A stretch of 10,410 nucleotides of DNA. Source: Acidobacteriota bacterium (GTDB lineage: Bacteria; Acidobacteriota; Vicinamibacteria; Vicinamibacterales; UBA2999). A program made the translations under genes and the position numbers. Positions 1-6,898 of this stretch are shown one piece after another (position 1 is the first letter of the stretch; every line of letters starts with the position of its first letter). Under the pieces are notes generated by a model, which was not told the DNA's origin, made no database searches, and saw only the letters and a program-made list of their open reading frames with translations. The DNA lies in the NCBI GenBank assembly GCA_947465645.1, contig CANIBQ010000133.1, forward strand, positions 1 to 10,410. The letters are read 5' to 3'.

Positions 1-2123
1 ATGAGGCAGGGCACGTCACCATTCGTGGGATTCGGCTGGCCGAGCGCCTGGTGCTCGACGGCCGGCTCGACGAATCCCTCTACCGCGACACTCCCTCGTT
101 CGGTGACTTCGTGCAGCAGGAACCCAACGACGGCCAGCCGGCCACCGAAAAGACCGAAGTCTGGGTGAGCTACGACGAGGACGCCGTTTACGTGGGCGCG
201 CGGCTGTGGGAGACCGATCCGTCAAAGCGCGTCATGAGCGACATGCGCCGCGACGCGGCCAATCTCTACAACAACGATCACTTCGCGGTGATGGTGGACA
301 CGTTCTACGACCGGCGCAACGGCTATATCTTCTGGGCCAACGCGCAGGGCGGGAAGGGCGACTCGCAGGTAGCCAACGAGAACGCCAACACCAACTGGAA
401 CACCATCTGGGAGACGAAGGCGGCCGATTTCGACGGCGGCTGGACGATCGAAATTCGCATCCCGTTCCGATCGATCCGGTTCCAGGAGGGCGCCACCGCC
501 TGGGGGATCAACTTCCGGCGCATGGTGCCGTGGAAGACTGAAATCTCCTTCCTGGCGCACGTCCCGGCGTCGTACGGCGCCTCCGGGTTGAACAAGGCGT
601 CGGGTGCAGCGACGCTGACCGGCTTCCAGGCACCCACCACGCTGCGCAACATCGACGTGAAGGGGTATGGGCTGGGCTCAATGCTCACGAACCGCACGTC
701 GAGGCCGCCGGTGTCGAATGACGGCAACGCCGAATTCGGCGTCGATGCGAAATGGGCGTTGACGCAGAGCTACGTCGCCGACGTCACCTACAACACCGAC
801 TTCGCACAGGTCGAAGACGACGAGCAACAGCTCAACCTGACGCGGTTCTCGCTGCAGTTCCCGGAGAAGCGGGAGTTCTTCCTCGAGAGCGAGCAGTTTT
901 TCGGCTTCGGCACGATGAGTGGGGCGGGGAGCATGAATCCCGAGATCCCGGTGGTCTTCTTCAGCCGCCGGATCGGCCTCGAGAATGGCGGCATCGTCCC
1001 GATCGTCGGCGGCGGGCGCCTGCTGAGCCGTAGCGGGGCGAATCAGATTGGCGTGCTGCACATGCGCACCGGAGAAGTGCCGGCGCTGGGCGCGGTGGCC
1101 ACCGATTTTTCGGCGGTGCGCATCCAGCGCGAGGTGCTGCGCCGCAGCCGCATCGGCATGATTGCGACCCGCCGCGCGCCCGCATCGAACGGCGCGCAGA
1201 ACTACGTGTACGGCGCCGACGCCGTGTTCCAGCTCTATCAGAACATCCAGCTCATCGAGTACGTCGCCAAGACGACCACGCCGGGACAGAACGGCAACGA
1301 TCTGAGCTACCGCTCGCGCTTCATCTGGAACGCCGATCGCTGGGGCATCGACTCGGAGATCCTGGCCGCGGGCGAAGACTTCAACCCGGAGATCGGATAC
1401 ATCCGGCGTCCCGATGGATTCCGACGCGCGCACGGCCAGGTGCGGTTCAGCCCCCGTCCGACGAATATTCCCGGCGTCCGCAAGGTCTATTTCACGGCCA
1501 ACCTCGAGTACTTCACCGATGCCGCCGGCAAGCGGGTGGAGAGCCGCGACCAGCAGGCGATCTTCCGCACCGACTTCAAGAGCGGCGATCGGATGCAGGC
1601 CGACCTCACCCGCAGCTACGAATTGGTCCGGGTGCCGTTCATCCTCGCGAAGGGGGTGATGGTGCCGGTCGGCGGCTATCCGTTCCAGCAGGTGAATGGC
1701 AGCTATACCTTCGGCCCGCAGCGCAGGATCAGCGGCACCGCGAGCACGACCCACGGCAGCTTTTATGACGGTACCGTGACCGAAGTGAGCTGGAAGAGCC
1801 GGGTGGAATTCGGGCCGCAGTTCTACGCGGAGCCGACCCTCACGTGGAATCACGTGGACGTGCCGTGGGGCAGCGGCTACTCGAACCTGGTGAGCAGCCG
1901 TCTCACCTACACGCTGTCGCCGCAGATGTTCGTGTCGGCGCTGGTGCAGTACCAGTCACGCACCGACTCGGTGGCGACCAACGCGCGCTTCCGGTGGGAA
2001 TACAAGCCTGGCAGCGAGCTGTTCATCGTCTACAGCGATGGACGGACGACGCTGAGCCGCGGGATTCCGGACCTGCAGAACCGCAGCTTTGTCGTGAAGG
2101 TGACCCGCCTGCTCCAATTCTGA
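1..2123 (+). CDS. DUF5916 / CBM9-like outer-membrane protein, 5' truncated
   Basis: The reading frame is already open at base 3 and runs to TGA at 2121-2123, giving 706 residues; the true start and any signal peptide lie upstream of the window. The GTG at 51 is internal, because the preceding codons already read as family sequence (RLAERLVLDGRLDE). The first ~190 residues resemble the family-9 carbohydrate-binding-like domain (QQEPNDGQPATEKTEVWV, then DTFYDRRNGY near residue 100, then GGWTIEIRIPFRSIRF). The rest matches DUF5916, with its hallmark FPEKREFFLE at 286-295 and FFSRRIGL near 319, followed by alternating aromatic strands. It ends in VVKVTRLLQF; a terminal Phe is typical of an outer-membrane barrel signal. 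Such proteins are common in Acidobacteriota and Bacteroidota. The substrate is unknown, and binding or uptake of glycans or peptides is only inferred. It converges on coaA across a 36-nt gap. Confidence 0.9.
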   Translation, partial: EAGHVTIRGIRLAERLVLDGRLDESLYRDTPSFGDFVQQEPNDGQPATEKTEVWVSYDEDAVYVGARLWETDPSKRVMSDMRRDAANLYNNDHFAVMVDTFYDRRNGYIFWANAQGGKGDSQVANENANTNWNTIWETKAADFDGGWTIEIRIPFRSIRFQEGATAWGINFRRMVPWKTEISFLAHVPASYGASGLNKASGAATLTGFQAPTTLRNIDVKGYGLGSMLTNRTSRPPVSNDGNAEFGVDAKWALTQSYVADVTYNTDFAQVEDDEQQLNLTRFSLQFPEKREFFLESEQFFGFGTMSGAGSMNPEIPVVFFSRRIGLENGGIVPIVGGGRLLSRSGANQIGVLHMRTGEVPALGAVATDFSAVRIQREVLRRSRIGMIATRRAPASNGAQNYVYGADAVFQLYQNIQLIEYVAKTTTPGQNGNDLSYRSRFIWNADRWGIDSEILAAGEDFNPEIGYIRRPDGFRRAHGQVRFSPRPTNIPGVRKVYFTANLEYFTDAAGKRVESRDQQAIFRTDFKSGDRMQADLTRSYELVRVPFILAKGVMVPVGGYPFQQVNGSYTFGPQRRISGTASTTHGSFYDGTVTEVSWKSRVEFGPQFYAEPTLTWNHVDVPWGSGYSNLVSSRLTYTLSPQMFVSALVQYQSRTDSVATNARFRWEYKPGSELFIVYSDGRTTLSRGIPDLQNRSFVVKVTRLLQF

Positions 2124-2159
2124 GGCCCGAGACCCGAGACGTGAGGCCTGGTTGATTTC
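2124..2159. repeat. Short convergent gap with a CCCGAGA tandem duplication
   Basis: This 36-nt gap lies between two convergent stop codons. It contains CCCGAGA twice in tandem (2126-2132 and 2133-2139), flanked by GAGGCC on both sides. No stem followed by a T-run is visible, so I do not call a terminator. The repeat style resembles the short-word repeats in the gaps at 6731-6890 and 10112-10144. Confidence 0.5.
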
Positions 2160-3074
2160 TCACAGCTTCCGCAGCTTCACGCGTCTGATGGCGTGGTCGC
2201 GCCCCTTCTCGAGAATGAGGTGGGCGCGCTCGCGAGTCGGCAGGACGTTCTCCCGCAGATTGACGAGATTGATCGTCTGCCACAAGGTCCGCGCCACGGC
2301 CTGAGCTTCGTCGCGCGTCAGGGCGGCGTAGCGATGAAAATACGACGAGGGATTCTGGAAGACCGTCTCGCGCAGCGTGAGAAACCGCTCGACGTACCAC
2401 TGCTCGATGTCGGCCTCGTTCGCGTCCACGTAAATCGAGAAATCGAAGAAGTCGGACACGAAGCCTGTCCGTCCGCCGCCGGTCTGCAGCACGTTCAGTC
2501 CTTCTACGATGACGATGTCCGGCTGGCGGACGACCTGGTACTGGTCGGGCACGACGTCGTAGAGCAGGTGCGAATAGACCGGCGCCGACACTTCCGGCTC
2601 GCCCGCCTTGACGTCGGCCACGAACTGCACGAGGCGCCGCACGTCGTAGCTCTCCGGAAAGCCCTTGCGCTGCATCAGCGATCGCGACTGGAGCAAGGCC
2701 TGCGGCAGGAGGAATCCGTCGGTGGTGATCAGATCGACCTGCGGATGGCTGGGCCACCGCGAGAGCAGCGCCTGCAGGATGCGCGAGGTGGTGCTCTTCC
2801 CCACCGCCACGCTGCCGGCGACGCCGATGACGTACGGCGCGCGCGTCGGTGATCCGATGAAGGTCGCGGTGGCCTTGTGCAGCGTCTGCGTCGCGCCGAC
2901 GTAGAGGTTGAGCAGCCGCGAGAGCGGCAGGTAGATGTCCTCGACCTCGTCGAGCGAGACGCGCTCGTTGAGGCCGACCAGGCCGCGCAACTGCGCCTCC
3001 GACAGCGGCAGCGGCGTCGAATCGCGCAGCCGCGCCCACTCGGCGCGGTTGAACTCGATGAATCGGGAAACCAC
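2160..3074 (-). CDS. coaA: Type I pantothenate kinase
   Basis: CoaA phosphorylates pantothenate with ATP, the first and usually rate-controlling step of coenzyme A synthesis in the cytoplasm. The 304-residue product aligns by eye along its whole length with the bacterial type I (PanK-I, P-loop kinase) family. It has the N-terminal [11 protein letters not shown], the [10 protein letters not shown] helix (47-56), the Walker A loop GSVAVGKS (87-94), LITTDGF (115-121), KGFPESYD (137-144), [11 protein letters not shown] (164-174), the Walker-B-like [12 protein letters not shown] (186-197), [12 protein letters not shown] (207-218) and [11 protein letters not shown] (278-288). The length is close to the roughly 315 residues of the E. 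coli enzyme; the loop after NVLQ is shorter. I chose GTG at 3074 because it gives the expected N-terminus; the frame stays open upstream but there overlaps the permease gene. The Shine-Dalgarno is poor, so coupling to the upstream gene is likely. Confidence 0.96.
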   Translation of the reverse strand: MVSRFIEFNRAEWARLRDSTPLPLSEAQLRGLVGLNERVSLDEVEDIYLPLSRLLNLYVGATQTLHKATATFIGSPTRAPYVIGVAGSVAVGKSTTSRILQALLSRWPSHPQVDLITTDGFLLPQALLQSRSLMQRKGFPESYDVRRLVQFVADVKAGEPEVSAPVYSHLLYDVVPDQYQVVRQPDIVIVEGLNVLQTGGGRTGFVSDFFDFSIYVDANEADIEQWYVERFLTLRETVFQNPSSYFHRYAALTRDEAQAVARTLWQTINLVNLRENVLPTRERAHLILEKGRDHAIRRVKLRKL

Positions 3075-3082
3075 GTTACACG

Positions 3083-3835
3083 TTAGAGCTTGAACATCAG
3101 GGACAGCGCCATCGCAAAGCCGATGACCACCACGATCCGCCTGACGGCGGTGCGCCCAATCCGACGCGCAACGCCGGTGCCGAAGGTGGCCCCCATGACG
3201 GCGCCGATCGCCATGACCAGCGCATCGGGCCAGACGATCAGGTCCACCCAGATGAAATAAGCCGCCGCAATCCCGTTGATGATCGCCCCGAGGAGGTTCT
3301 TGAGCCCGTTCATCTGATGGATGTCGGTGTGCCCCATCAGGCTGAAGGCCGCCAGCATCAGGATGCCGATGCCGGCGCCGAAGTAGCCGCCATAGATCCC
3401 TACCAGCAGCTGAAAGAACATCGTCCACGACAACCAATGCGAGCGGGCATCGTGTGCCGCCGTCAGGTTGAACCGGCGCTGGATCGGTTCCTGGGCCATG
3501 AAGAGGACCGTCGCGAACAGGATCAGGAACGGCACGAGGCGATCGAACAGGTCGGCGGGGGTCTGGTACAACAACACGGCGCCGATGATCCCGCCGGCGA
3601 GGCTCGGCACCACCAGCGCCAGCACGCGCGTGTCCGCGCCGCGAAGCTCGCGCCGGTAGCCGAACACGCTGGCGAGTGCTCCCGGGACCAGCGCCACGGT
3701 GTTGGTGGCGTTGGCGGGAATGGACGGCACACCCAGCCAGATGAGGGTTGGAAAGGAGACGAGCGATCCGCCGCCGGCGACTGAATTGATGGCACCAGCC
3801 ACGAAGGCTGCGCCACACACGAGAAGTGCGTGCAT
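3083..3835 (-). CDS. TauE/SafE (TSUP, DUF81) family membrane permease
   Basis: The 250-residue product is almost entirely hydrophobic helices with the two-fold layout of the TSUP family. The first half carries [19 protein letters not shown] (13-31) and [11 protein letters not shown] (42-52). The second half carries the matching [16 protein letters not shown] (149-164) and [16 protein letters not shown] (169-184). Family members export or import small anions such as sulfite, sulfonates and organic acids; the substrate cannot be read from sequence. The ATG at 3835 fits the family N-terminus, with a weak AGGG (3839-3842) only 3 nt upstream. It lies just before coaA with an 8-nt gap, so the two are probably one transcript. 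Any link between its substrate and CoA synthesis is speculative. Confidence 0.93.
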   Translation of the reverse strand: MHALLVCGAAFVAGAINSVAGGGSLVSFPTLIWLGVPSIPANATNTVALVPGALASVFGYRRELRGADTRVLALVVPSLAGGIIGAVLLYQTPADLFDRLVPFLILFATVLFMAQEPIQRRFNLTAAHDARSHWLSWTMFFQLLVGIYGGYFGAGIGILMLAAFSLMGHTDIHQMNGLKNLLGAIINGIAAAYFIWVDLIVWPDALVMAIGAVMGATFGTGVARRIGRTAVRRIVVVIGFAMALSLMFKL

Positions 3836-3935
3836 TCGCCCTGACAGAATACGCGACCGTGGGTCACGCCGGTACGGTCTTGTTCCACGACCACAGTTTC
3901 CACTCGCCGATCTTCAACGGCCGTATCATCGTCCA
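3836..3935. promoter_or_regulatory. Divergent intergenic region, presumed promoters for both sides
   Basis: These 100 nt separate the minus-strand permease/coaA unit from the plus-strand outer-membrane gene, so promoters in both directions are expected. A -10-like TATCAT lies at 3923-3928 on the plus strand, 7 nt before the GTG. A -10-like TATTCT lies at 3846-3851 on the minus strand, 10 nt before the ATG. Neither has a good -35 hexamer at 16-18 nt. If used, both would give very short leaders. This is inference from position and weak matches only. Confidence 0.3.
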
Positions 3936-5138
3936 GTGAGGATCTCCAGACACGTCGCGGCGTCGCTGCTCGCTGCAGGCGTGATAACGGCGCCGCCCGC
4001 CGGCGCGCAGGATGCACCTGCACAGGCACCTGCACTGAATCCCTGGCAGTGGCACATCGACGCAAATGCGTTCTTCGGCGTCAATCACCAGGACCGCAAG
4101 TTTCGCGACTTCACGGCCTGGGAATCGCAGAACTGGGTCATGGGGATGGGCCAGCGTCCCATCGGTCGGGGCACGCTGACGCTGTCGTCCATGCTGTCGC
4201 TGGAAGCACTGACGCTGAAAGACATCGGGTCGCCGCAGGTCTTCCAGACCGGAGAGACGTTCGGACGGCCGCCATCGGCGCTGATTGACTACCAGCACCC
4301 GCACGACCTCATCATGGCTCTCGGCGGTGAGTATCGGCGTCCCGTGGGGCGGATGACGCTCATCGCCGGCGTCGATCTGGTCGGCCCGCCCACGATCGGA
4401 CCGCAGGCGTTCATGCACCGCCCGTCGGCGCAGGACAACCCGCAGGCGCCGCTCTCGCATCACCACATGGACTCGTCGCACATCACGCCGGGCGTCGTGC
4501 GCGGCGGGCTGCAGGCAGGCGCGTGGCGCGCCGAGGCGTCGGTCTTTCACGGACGCGAACCCGATCAGGACCGCCTGGACATCGACTTCGGTGCGCTCGA
4601 TTCGAGCGCCGTGCGCCTCTCGTGGAACCGCGGCCAGTGGTCCGCGCAGATCTCGGAGGCCGCGTTGACCCAACCCGAGCTCATCACGCCCTACGATGCC
4701 AGGCGCCTCACGGCGTCAGTGGCCTATACCGACGCCGATCGGCGCTTCGCATGGCTGGGGGCCTTCGGGCAGAACCGCGAGATCCACGGCAACCTCGAGG
4801 CGTACCTGTTCGAAGCGACCGTCCGTCCCTCGCCGTCGAATGCGTTCTACACCCGCGTCGAGTCGGTGGCGAAAGACATCCTGGACAACGGCTTTCACCC
4901 GCGAGGCGCGTTTCATCGGCACCGGCAATCGCAGGTCGGCGCGCTCACGCTTGGGTACGTTCGCGACGTGGTCACCATGCAGGCAGGAACGTTTGGCGCC
5001 GGCGCCGACATCACTGGCTACGCAGTGCCGGCGAATCTCAGGGAGTCGTACGGATCGCCGCTGTCCTTCCACGTCTTCGTGCGGTACCGCGCTCCAATCG
5101 CCTCCTCGTCGGCGGGCACCCCAGTCCACGTGCACTGA
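3936..5138 (+). CDS. Secreted histidine-rich outer-membrane family protein, uncharacterised
   Basis: The product has 400 residues. GTG at 3936 gives a clean Sec signal peptide (MRISRHVAASLLAAGVI, cut near PPAGA|QD at 24/25); the same frame is open further upstream, but that stretch is arginine-rich and lies antisense to the permease, so it is not used. The mature part looks like an outer-membrane barrel, with repeated short amphipathic strands such as GTLTLSSMLSLEAL, GRMTLIAGVDLVG and YGSPLSFHVFVRYR. Its conserved-looking motifs are FQTGETFG, QHPHD (120-124), FMHRPSAQDNPQAPLSHHH (159-177), DSSHI (179-183) and FHGREPDQDR (204-213). I recall the same motif series in uncharacterised proteins of Acidobacteriota and Proteobacteria, sometimes near copper or heavy-metal efflux genes, but no metal gene is in this window. 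The His clusters and the C-terminal HVH suggest metal contact, which is inference. No enzymatic motif is seen. Confidence 0.82.
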   Translation: MRISRHVAASLLAAGVITAPPAGAQDAPAQAPALNPWQWHIDANAFFGVNHQDRKFRDFTAWESQNWVMGMGQRPIGRGTLTLSSMLSLEALTLKDIGSPQVFQTGETFGRPPSALIDYQHPHDLIMALGGEYRRPVGRMTLIAGVDLVGPPTIGPQAFMHRPSAQDNPQAPLSHHHMDSSHITPGVVRGGLQAGAWRAEASVFHGREPDQDRLDIDFGALDSSAVRLSWNRGQWSAQISEAALTQPELITPYDARRLTASVAYTDADRRFAWLGAFGQNREIHGNLEAYLFEATVRPSPSNAFYTRVESVAKDILDNGFHPRGAFHRHRQSQVGALTLGYVRDVVTMQAGTFGAGADITGYAVPANLRESYGSPLSFHVFVRYRAPIASSSAGTPVHVH

Positions 5139-5140
5139 TC

Positions 5141-5186
5141 CTGGGGTCTGACCCCAGTCACGACCCGTCCAGGGGATCAGACCCCG
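5141..5186. repeat. Pair of GGGGTC-type short palindromes
   Basis: A hairpin-forming element has the 7-bp arms CTGGGGT (5141-5147) and ACCCCAG (5151-5157) around a CTG loop. A second element, GGGGATCAGACCCC, lies at 5172-5185; it matches the reverse complement of the first core with one inserted A. The pair starts 2 nt after the stop codon at 5138. There is no T-run after either stem, so an intrinsic terminator is not supported. A dispersed REP-like element, or a stem protecting the mRNA 3' end, is more likely. Confidence 0.6.
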
Positions 5187-5268
5187 TCGACCGGTTCATG
5201 CGCGACGTGGTCGACGACGCCAGGGGAACACGTCATAATCGACTTTCTTGCGACCTGCTCACCGCCGG

Positions 5269-5814
5269 ATGACCCCGCCCACGCTCGTCGTTGCCGCGTT
5301 CGCCGTCGTGATCATCGGATGGATGGGGTTGCGGACATTCAGCGGCGGCCCCGACCTGCGCGTCGAGGTTCTGGAGATTGCGGGGTTCACCGACCCGACG
5401 CCCGTCTGGCTGCCGTTCCGGCTGGCCCTGCGGCTGACCAACGCCGGGGATGAATCGGTGACGATCCGCCGGATCGATGTGGAACCGGATCTCGACGAAG
5501 TCAACGAGGCGTACAGCGCGGGCGAGCCCTACGATCTGTCGCCACCGATCCTGCTCGAGCCGGGCGCCGAACGAAGGCATGAGCTTTCGGTCACGGTGCT
5601 GAACGCCAACCAGTTTCCGGAACGGACATACACGCTCGTGTTCACCGTGCGCCTGCGCACCAACACGGGCGAGATCACCGCGACTTTTCCAGCGGAATTC
5701 ATCTATTTCCGCGATCCCGCGCGTCGTGTCCTGAAACGCGCGGCATGGTATGCTCCCGCCGAAATCCCGCCCTTTTTCACGTATCAACGAAGACGCCTGG
5801 AGGCATCTATATGA
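5269..5814 (+). CDS. Membrane-anchored protein of unknown function, coupled to the hydrolase
   Basis: The 181-residue product has an N-terminal hydrophobic helix (about residues 4-21, LVVAAFAVVIIGWMG) and then a soluble domain predicted to sit outside the cytoplasm. That domain alternates short strands (DLRVEVLEIAGF, LALRLTNAGDESVTIRRID, HELSVTVLNANQF, YTLVFTVRLRT), which suggests an immunoglobulin-like or other all-beta fold. I do not recognise a named family. ATG at 5269 is preferred over the GTG at 5248 because it puts the helix at the very N-terminus; neither has a strong Shine-Dalgarno. The stop codon overlaps the next start as ATGA (5811-5814), and the last codons contain that gene's ribosome-binding site. 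This indicates translational coupling with the downstream hydrolase, so a shared role at the membrane or periplasm is plausible but unproven. Confidence 0.75.
   Translation: MTPPTLVVAAFAVVIIGWMGLRTFSGGPDLRVEVLEIAGFTDPTPVWLPFRLALRLTNAGDESVTIRRIDVEPDLDEVNEAYSAGEPYDLSPPILLEPGAERRHELSVTVLNANQFPERTYTLVFTVRLRTNTGEITATFPAEFIYFRDPARRVLKRAAWYAPAEIPPFFTYQRRRLEASI
5799..5803 (+). promoter_or_regulatory. Shine-Dalgarno GGAGG for the hydrolase
   Basis: A consensus GGAGG lies inside the last codons of the upstream gene, 7 nt before ATG 5811. It fixes the hydrolase start at 5811 rather than the in-frame GTG at 5745, and supports coupling through the ATGA overlap. Confidence 0.85.
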
Positions 5815-6728
5815 GTGCAGTCAATCCCAAGGAACTCCACCCTGAAGTCTGGAAGCTCTTCGACAAGTACGTCCACGGCCTGATCGATCGCCGCGGCTTC
5901 CTCGACGGTGTCGGCAAGCACGCGGTCGGCGGCCTGACGGCGGTCGGCATCCTCGAGGCCCTCGCCCCGAAGTACGCCGAAGCGCAGATCCAGGTCCAGC
6001 CCAACGACCCGCGCATCGCGACCGAGTACGTGCAGGTGCCGTCGCCGCAGGGTTACGGGACGATCAAGGCACTGCTCGCCAGGCGCGTGCGCACCATTAC
6101 GGGCGAGGACGGCGCCACCAGCAGGCTCCCCGCGGTCGTCGTCATCCACGAAAACCGTGGACTCAATCCGCACATCGAAGACGTGGTGCGCCGCGCGGCC
6201 CTCGCCGGCTTCCTCGCCATCGGTCCCGACGCGCTGACCTCGCTCGGCGGCTACCCCGGCACCGACGAGCAGGGGGCCGCGATGCAGCAGAAGCTCGAAC
6301 AGCCGAAGATGATGGCCGACTTCATCGCGACGGCGCGCTACATCAAGGCGCACGCGATCTCGACCGGACGGCTCGGCGTCGTCGGTTTCTGCTTCGGCGG
6401 CGGCGTGGTCAACAACATGGCGGTGCAGCTTGGCGCCGACATGGCGGCGGGCGTTCCGTTCTACGGCGGCCAGCCGCGGGCGGAAGACGTGCCGAAGATC
6501 AAGGCCGCGCTGCTGATTAACTACGCCGAAGACGACGCCCGAATCAACGCGGGGGCGGCGGCGTACGAGGCCGCGCTCAAGGCGAACAACATCCCGCACG
6601 AACAGTACACGTATCCGGGCACGCAGCACGGCTTCCACAACGACACGACACCGCGCTTCAACAAGGCGGCGGCGGAGCTTGCGTGGCAGCGCACGGTCGC
6701 GCACTTCAACAAGTACCTGAAAACGTAG
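5811..6728 (+). CDS. Dienelactone hydrolase family protein with Tat signal
   Basis: This 305-residue alpha/beta hydrolase belongs to the dienelactone hydrolase (carboxymethylenebutenolidase) family, close to the YghX-type branch. The proposed triad is Cys194 in the nucleophile elbow GFCFGGG (192-198), Asp241 or Asp242 in NYAEDDARIN, and His273 in TQHGFHND. The family's VVVIHENRGL (109-118) is present, with the Glu that contacts the nucleophile. An N-terminal segment has the twin-arginine pattern DRRGFLDG (26-33), then a hydrophobic stretch and AEAQ near residue 59, so export by the Tat system is likely. Family members hydrolyse cyclic or linear esters and lactones; the true substrate here is unknown. 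The start is set by a strong GGAGG and an ATGA overlap with the preceding gene. Confidence 0.92.
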   Translation: MSAVNPKELHPEVWKLFDKYVHGLIDRRGFLDGVGKHAVGGLTAVGILEALAPKYAEAQIQVQPNDPRIATEYVQVPSPQGYGTIKALLARRVRTITGEDGATSRLPAVVVIHENRGLNPHIEDVVRRAALAGFLAIGPDALTSLGGYPGTDEQGAAMQQKLEQPKMMADFIATARYIKAHAISTGRLGVVGFCFGGGVVNNMAVQLGADMAAGVPFYGGQPRAEDVPKIKAALLINYAEDDARINAGAAAYEAALKANNIPHEQYTYPGTQHGFHNDTTPRFNKAAAELAWQRTVAHFNKYLKT

Positions 6729-6730
6729 TC

Positions 6731-6890
6731 GTTCTCGGTTCTCAGTTCTCAGTTCCCGGTTCGTGTTCAGGTTCGGTTCCCGGTTCCGAGGTTCTCGGTT
6801 CCGGGTTCCGAACCGAACCTGAACACGAACCTCGAACCTCGAACCTCGAACCTCGAACCGAACCTGCACACGAACTCGGAACCTAGGAAC
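6731..6890. repeat. GGTTC/GAACC repeat block with 22-bp inverted repeat and CTCGAAC tandem
   Basis: This gap between the hydrolase and the permease is almost entirely short related words. The left half (to about 6808) is written in GTTC/GGTTC, and the right half in GAAC/GAACC, so the block is an imperfect palindrome. A perfect 22-bp inverted repeat pairs 6758-6779 with 6810-6831. A direct copy of the right arm recurs at 6855-6875 (compare 6810-6830, one mismatch in 21). CTCGAAC is repeated four times in tandem at 6831-6858. It could form a large hairpin in the transcript. There is no T-run, so it is not a standard terminator. It ends only a few bases before the next start codon. Confidence 0.88.
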
Positions 6891-6898
6891 GCGGAACT

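Noticed and set aside
678..1853. Long minus-strand frame of 391 codons within the DUF5916 gene
   Set aside because: It is antisense to a clearly recognisable family protein; its sequence is Arg/Ala/His-rich low complexity typical of a GC-rich shadow frame, with no family motifs.
3075..3818. N-terminal extension of pantothenate kinase fused to an overlapping frame
   Set aside because: The extension is a shadow of the permease in another frame; homology to CoaA starts only after GTG 3074.
3699..3935. N-terminal extension of the His-rich outer-membrane protein
   Set aside because: It would overlap the permease gene antisense and bury the signal peptide; GTG 3936 gives a proper Sec signal.
5141..5157. 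Rho-independent terminator after the outer-membrane gene
   Set aside because: The stem is good, but it is followed by GTCACGACCC rather than a T-run.
5233..5238. -10 promoter box CATAAT before the membrane-anchored protein
   Set aside because: There is a single hexamer match with no acceptable -35 at the right distance; too weak to call.
6831..6858. Iterons of a replication origin (CTCGAAC x4)
   Set aside because: The repeats are 7 nt with no spacer, with no replication gene or AT-rich region nearby, and lie in a wider GGTTC/GAACC word block.
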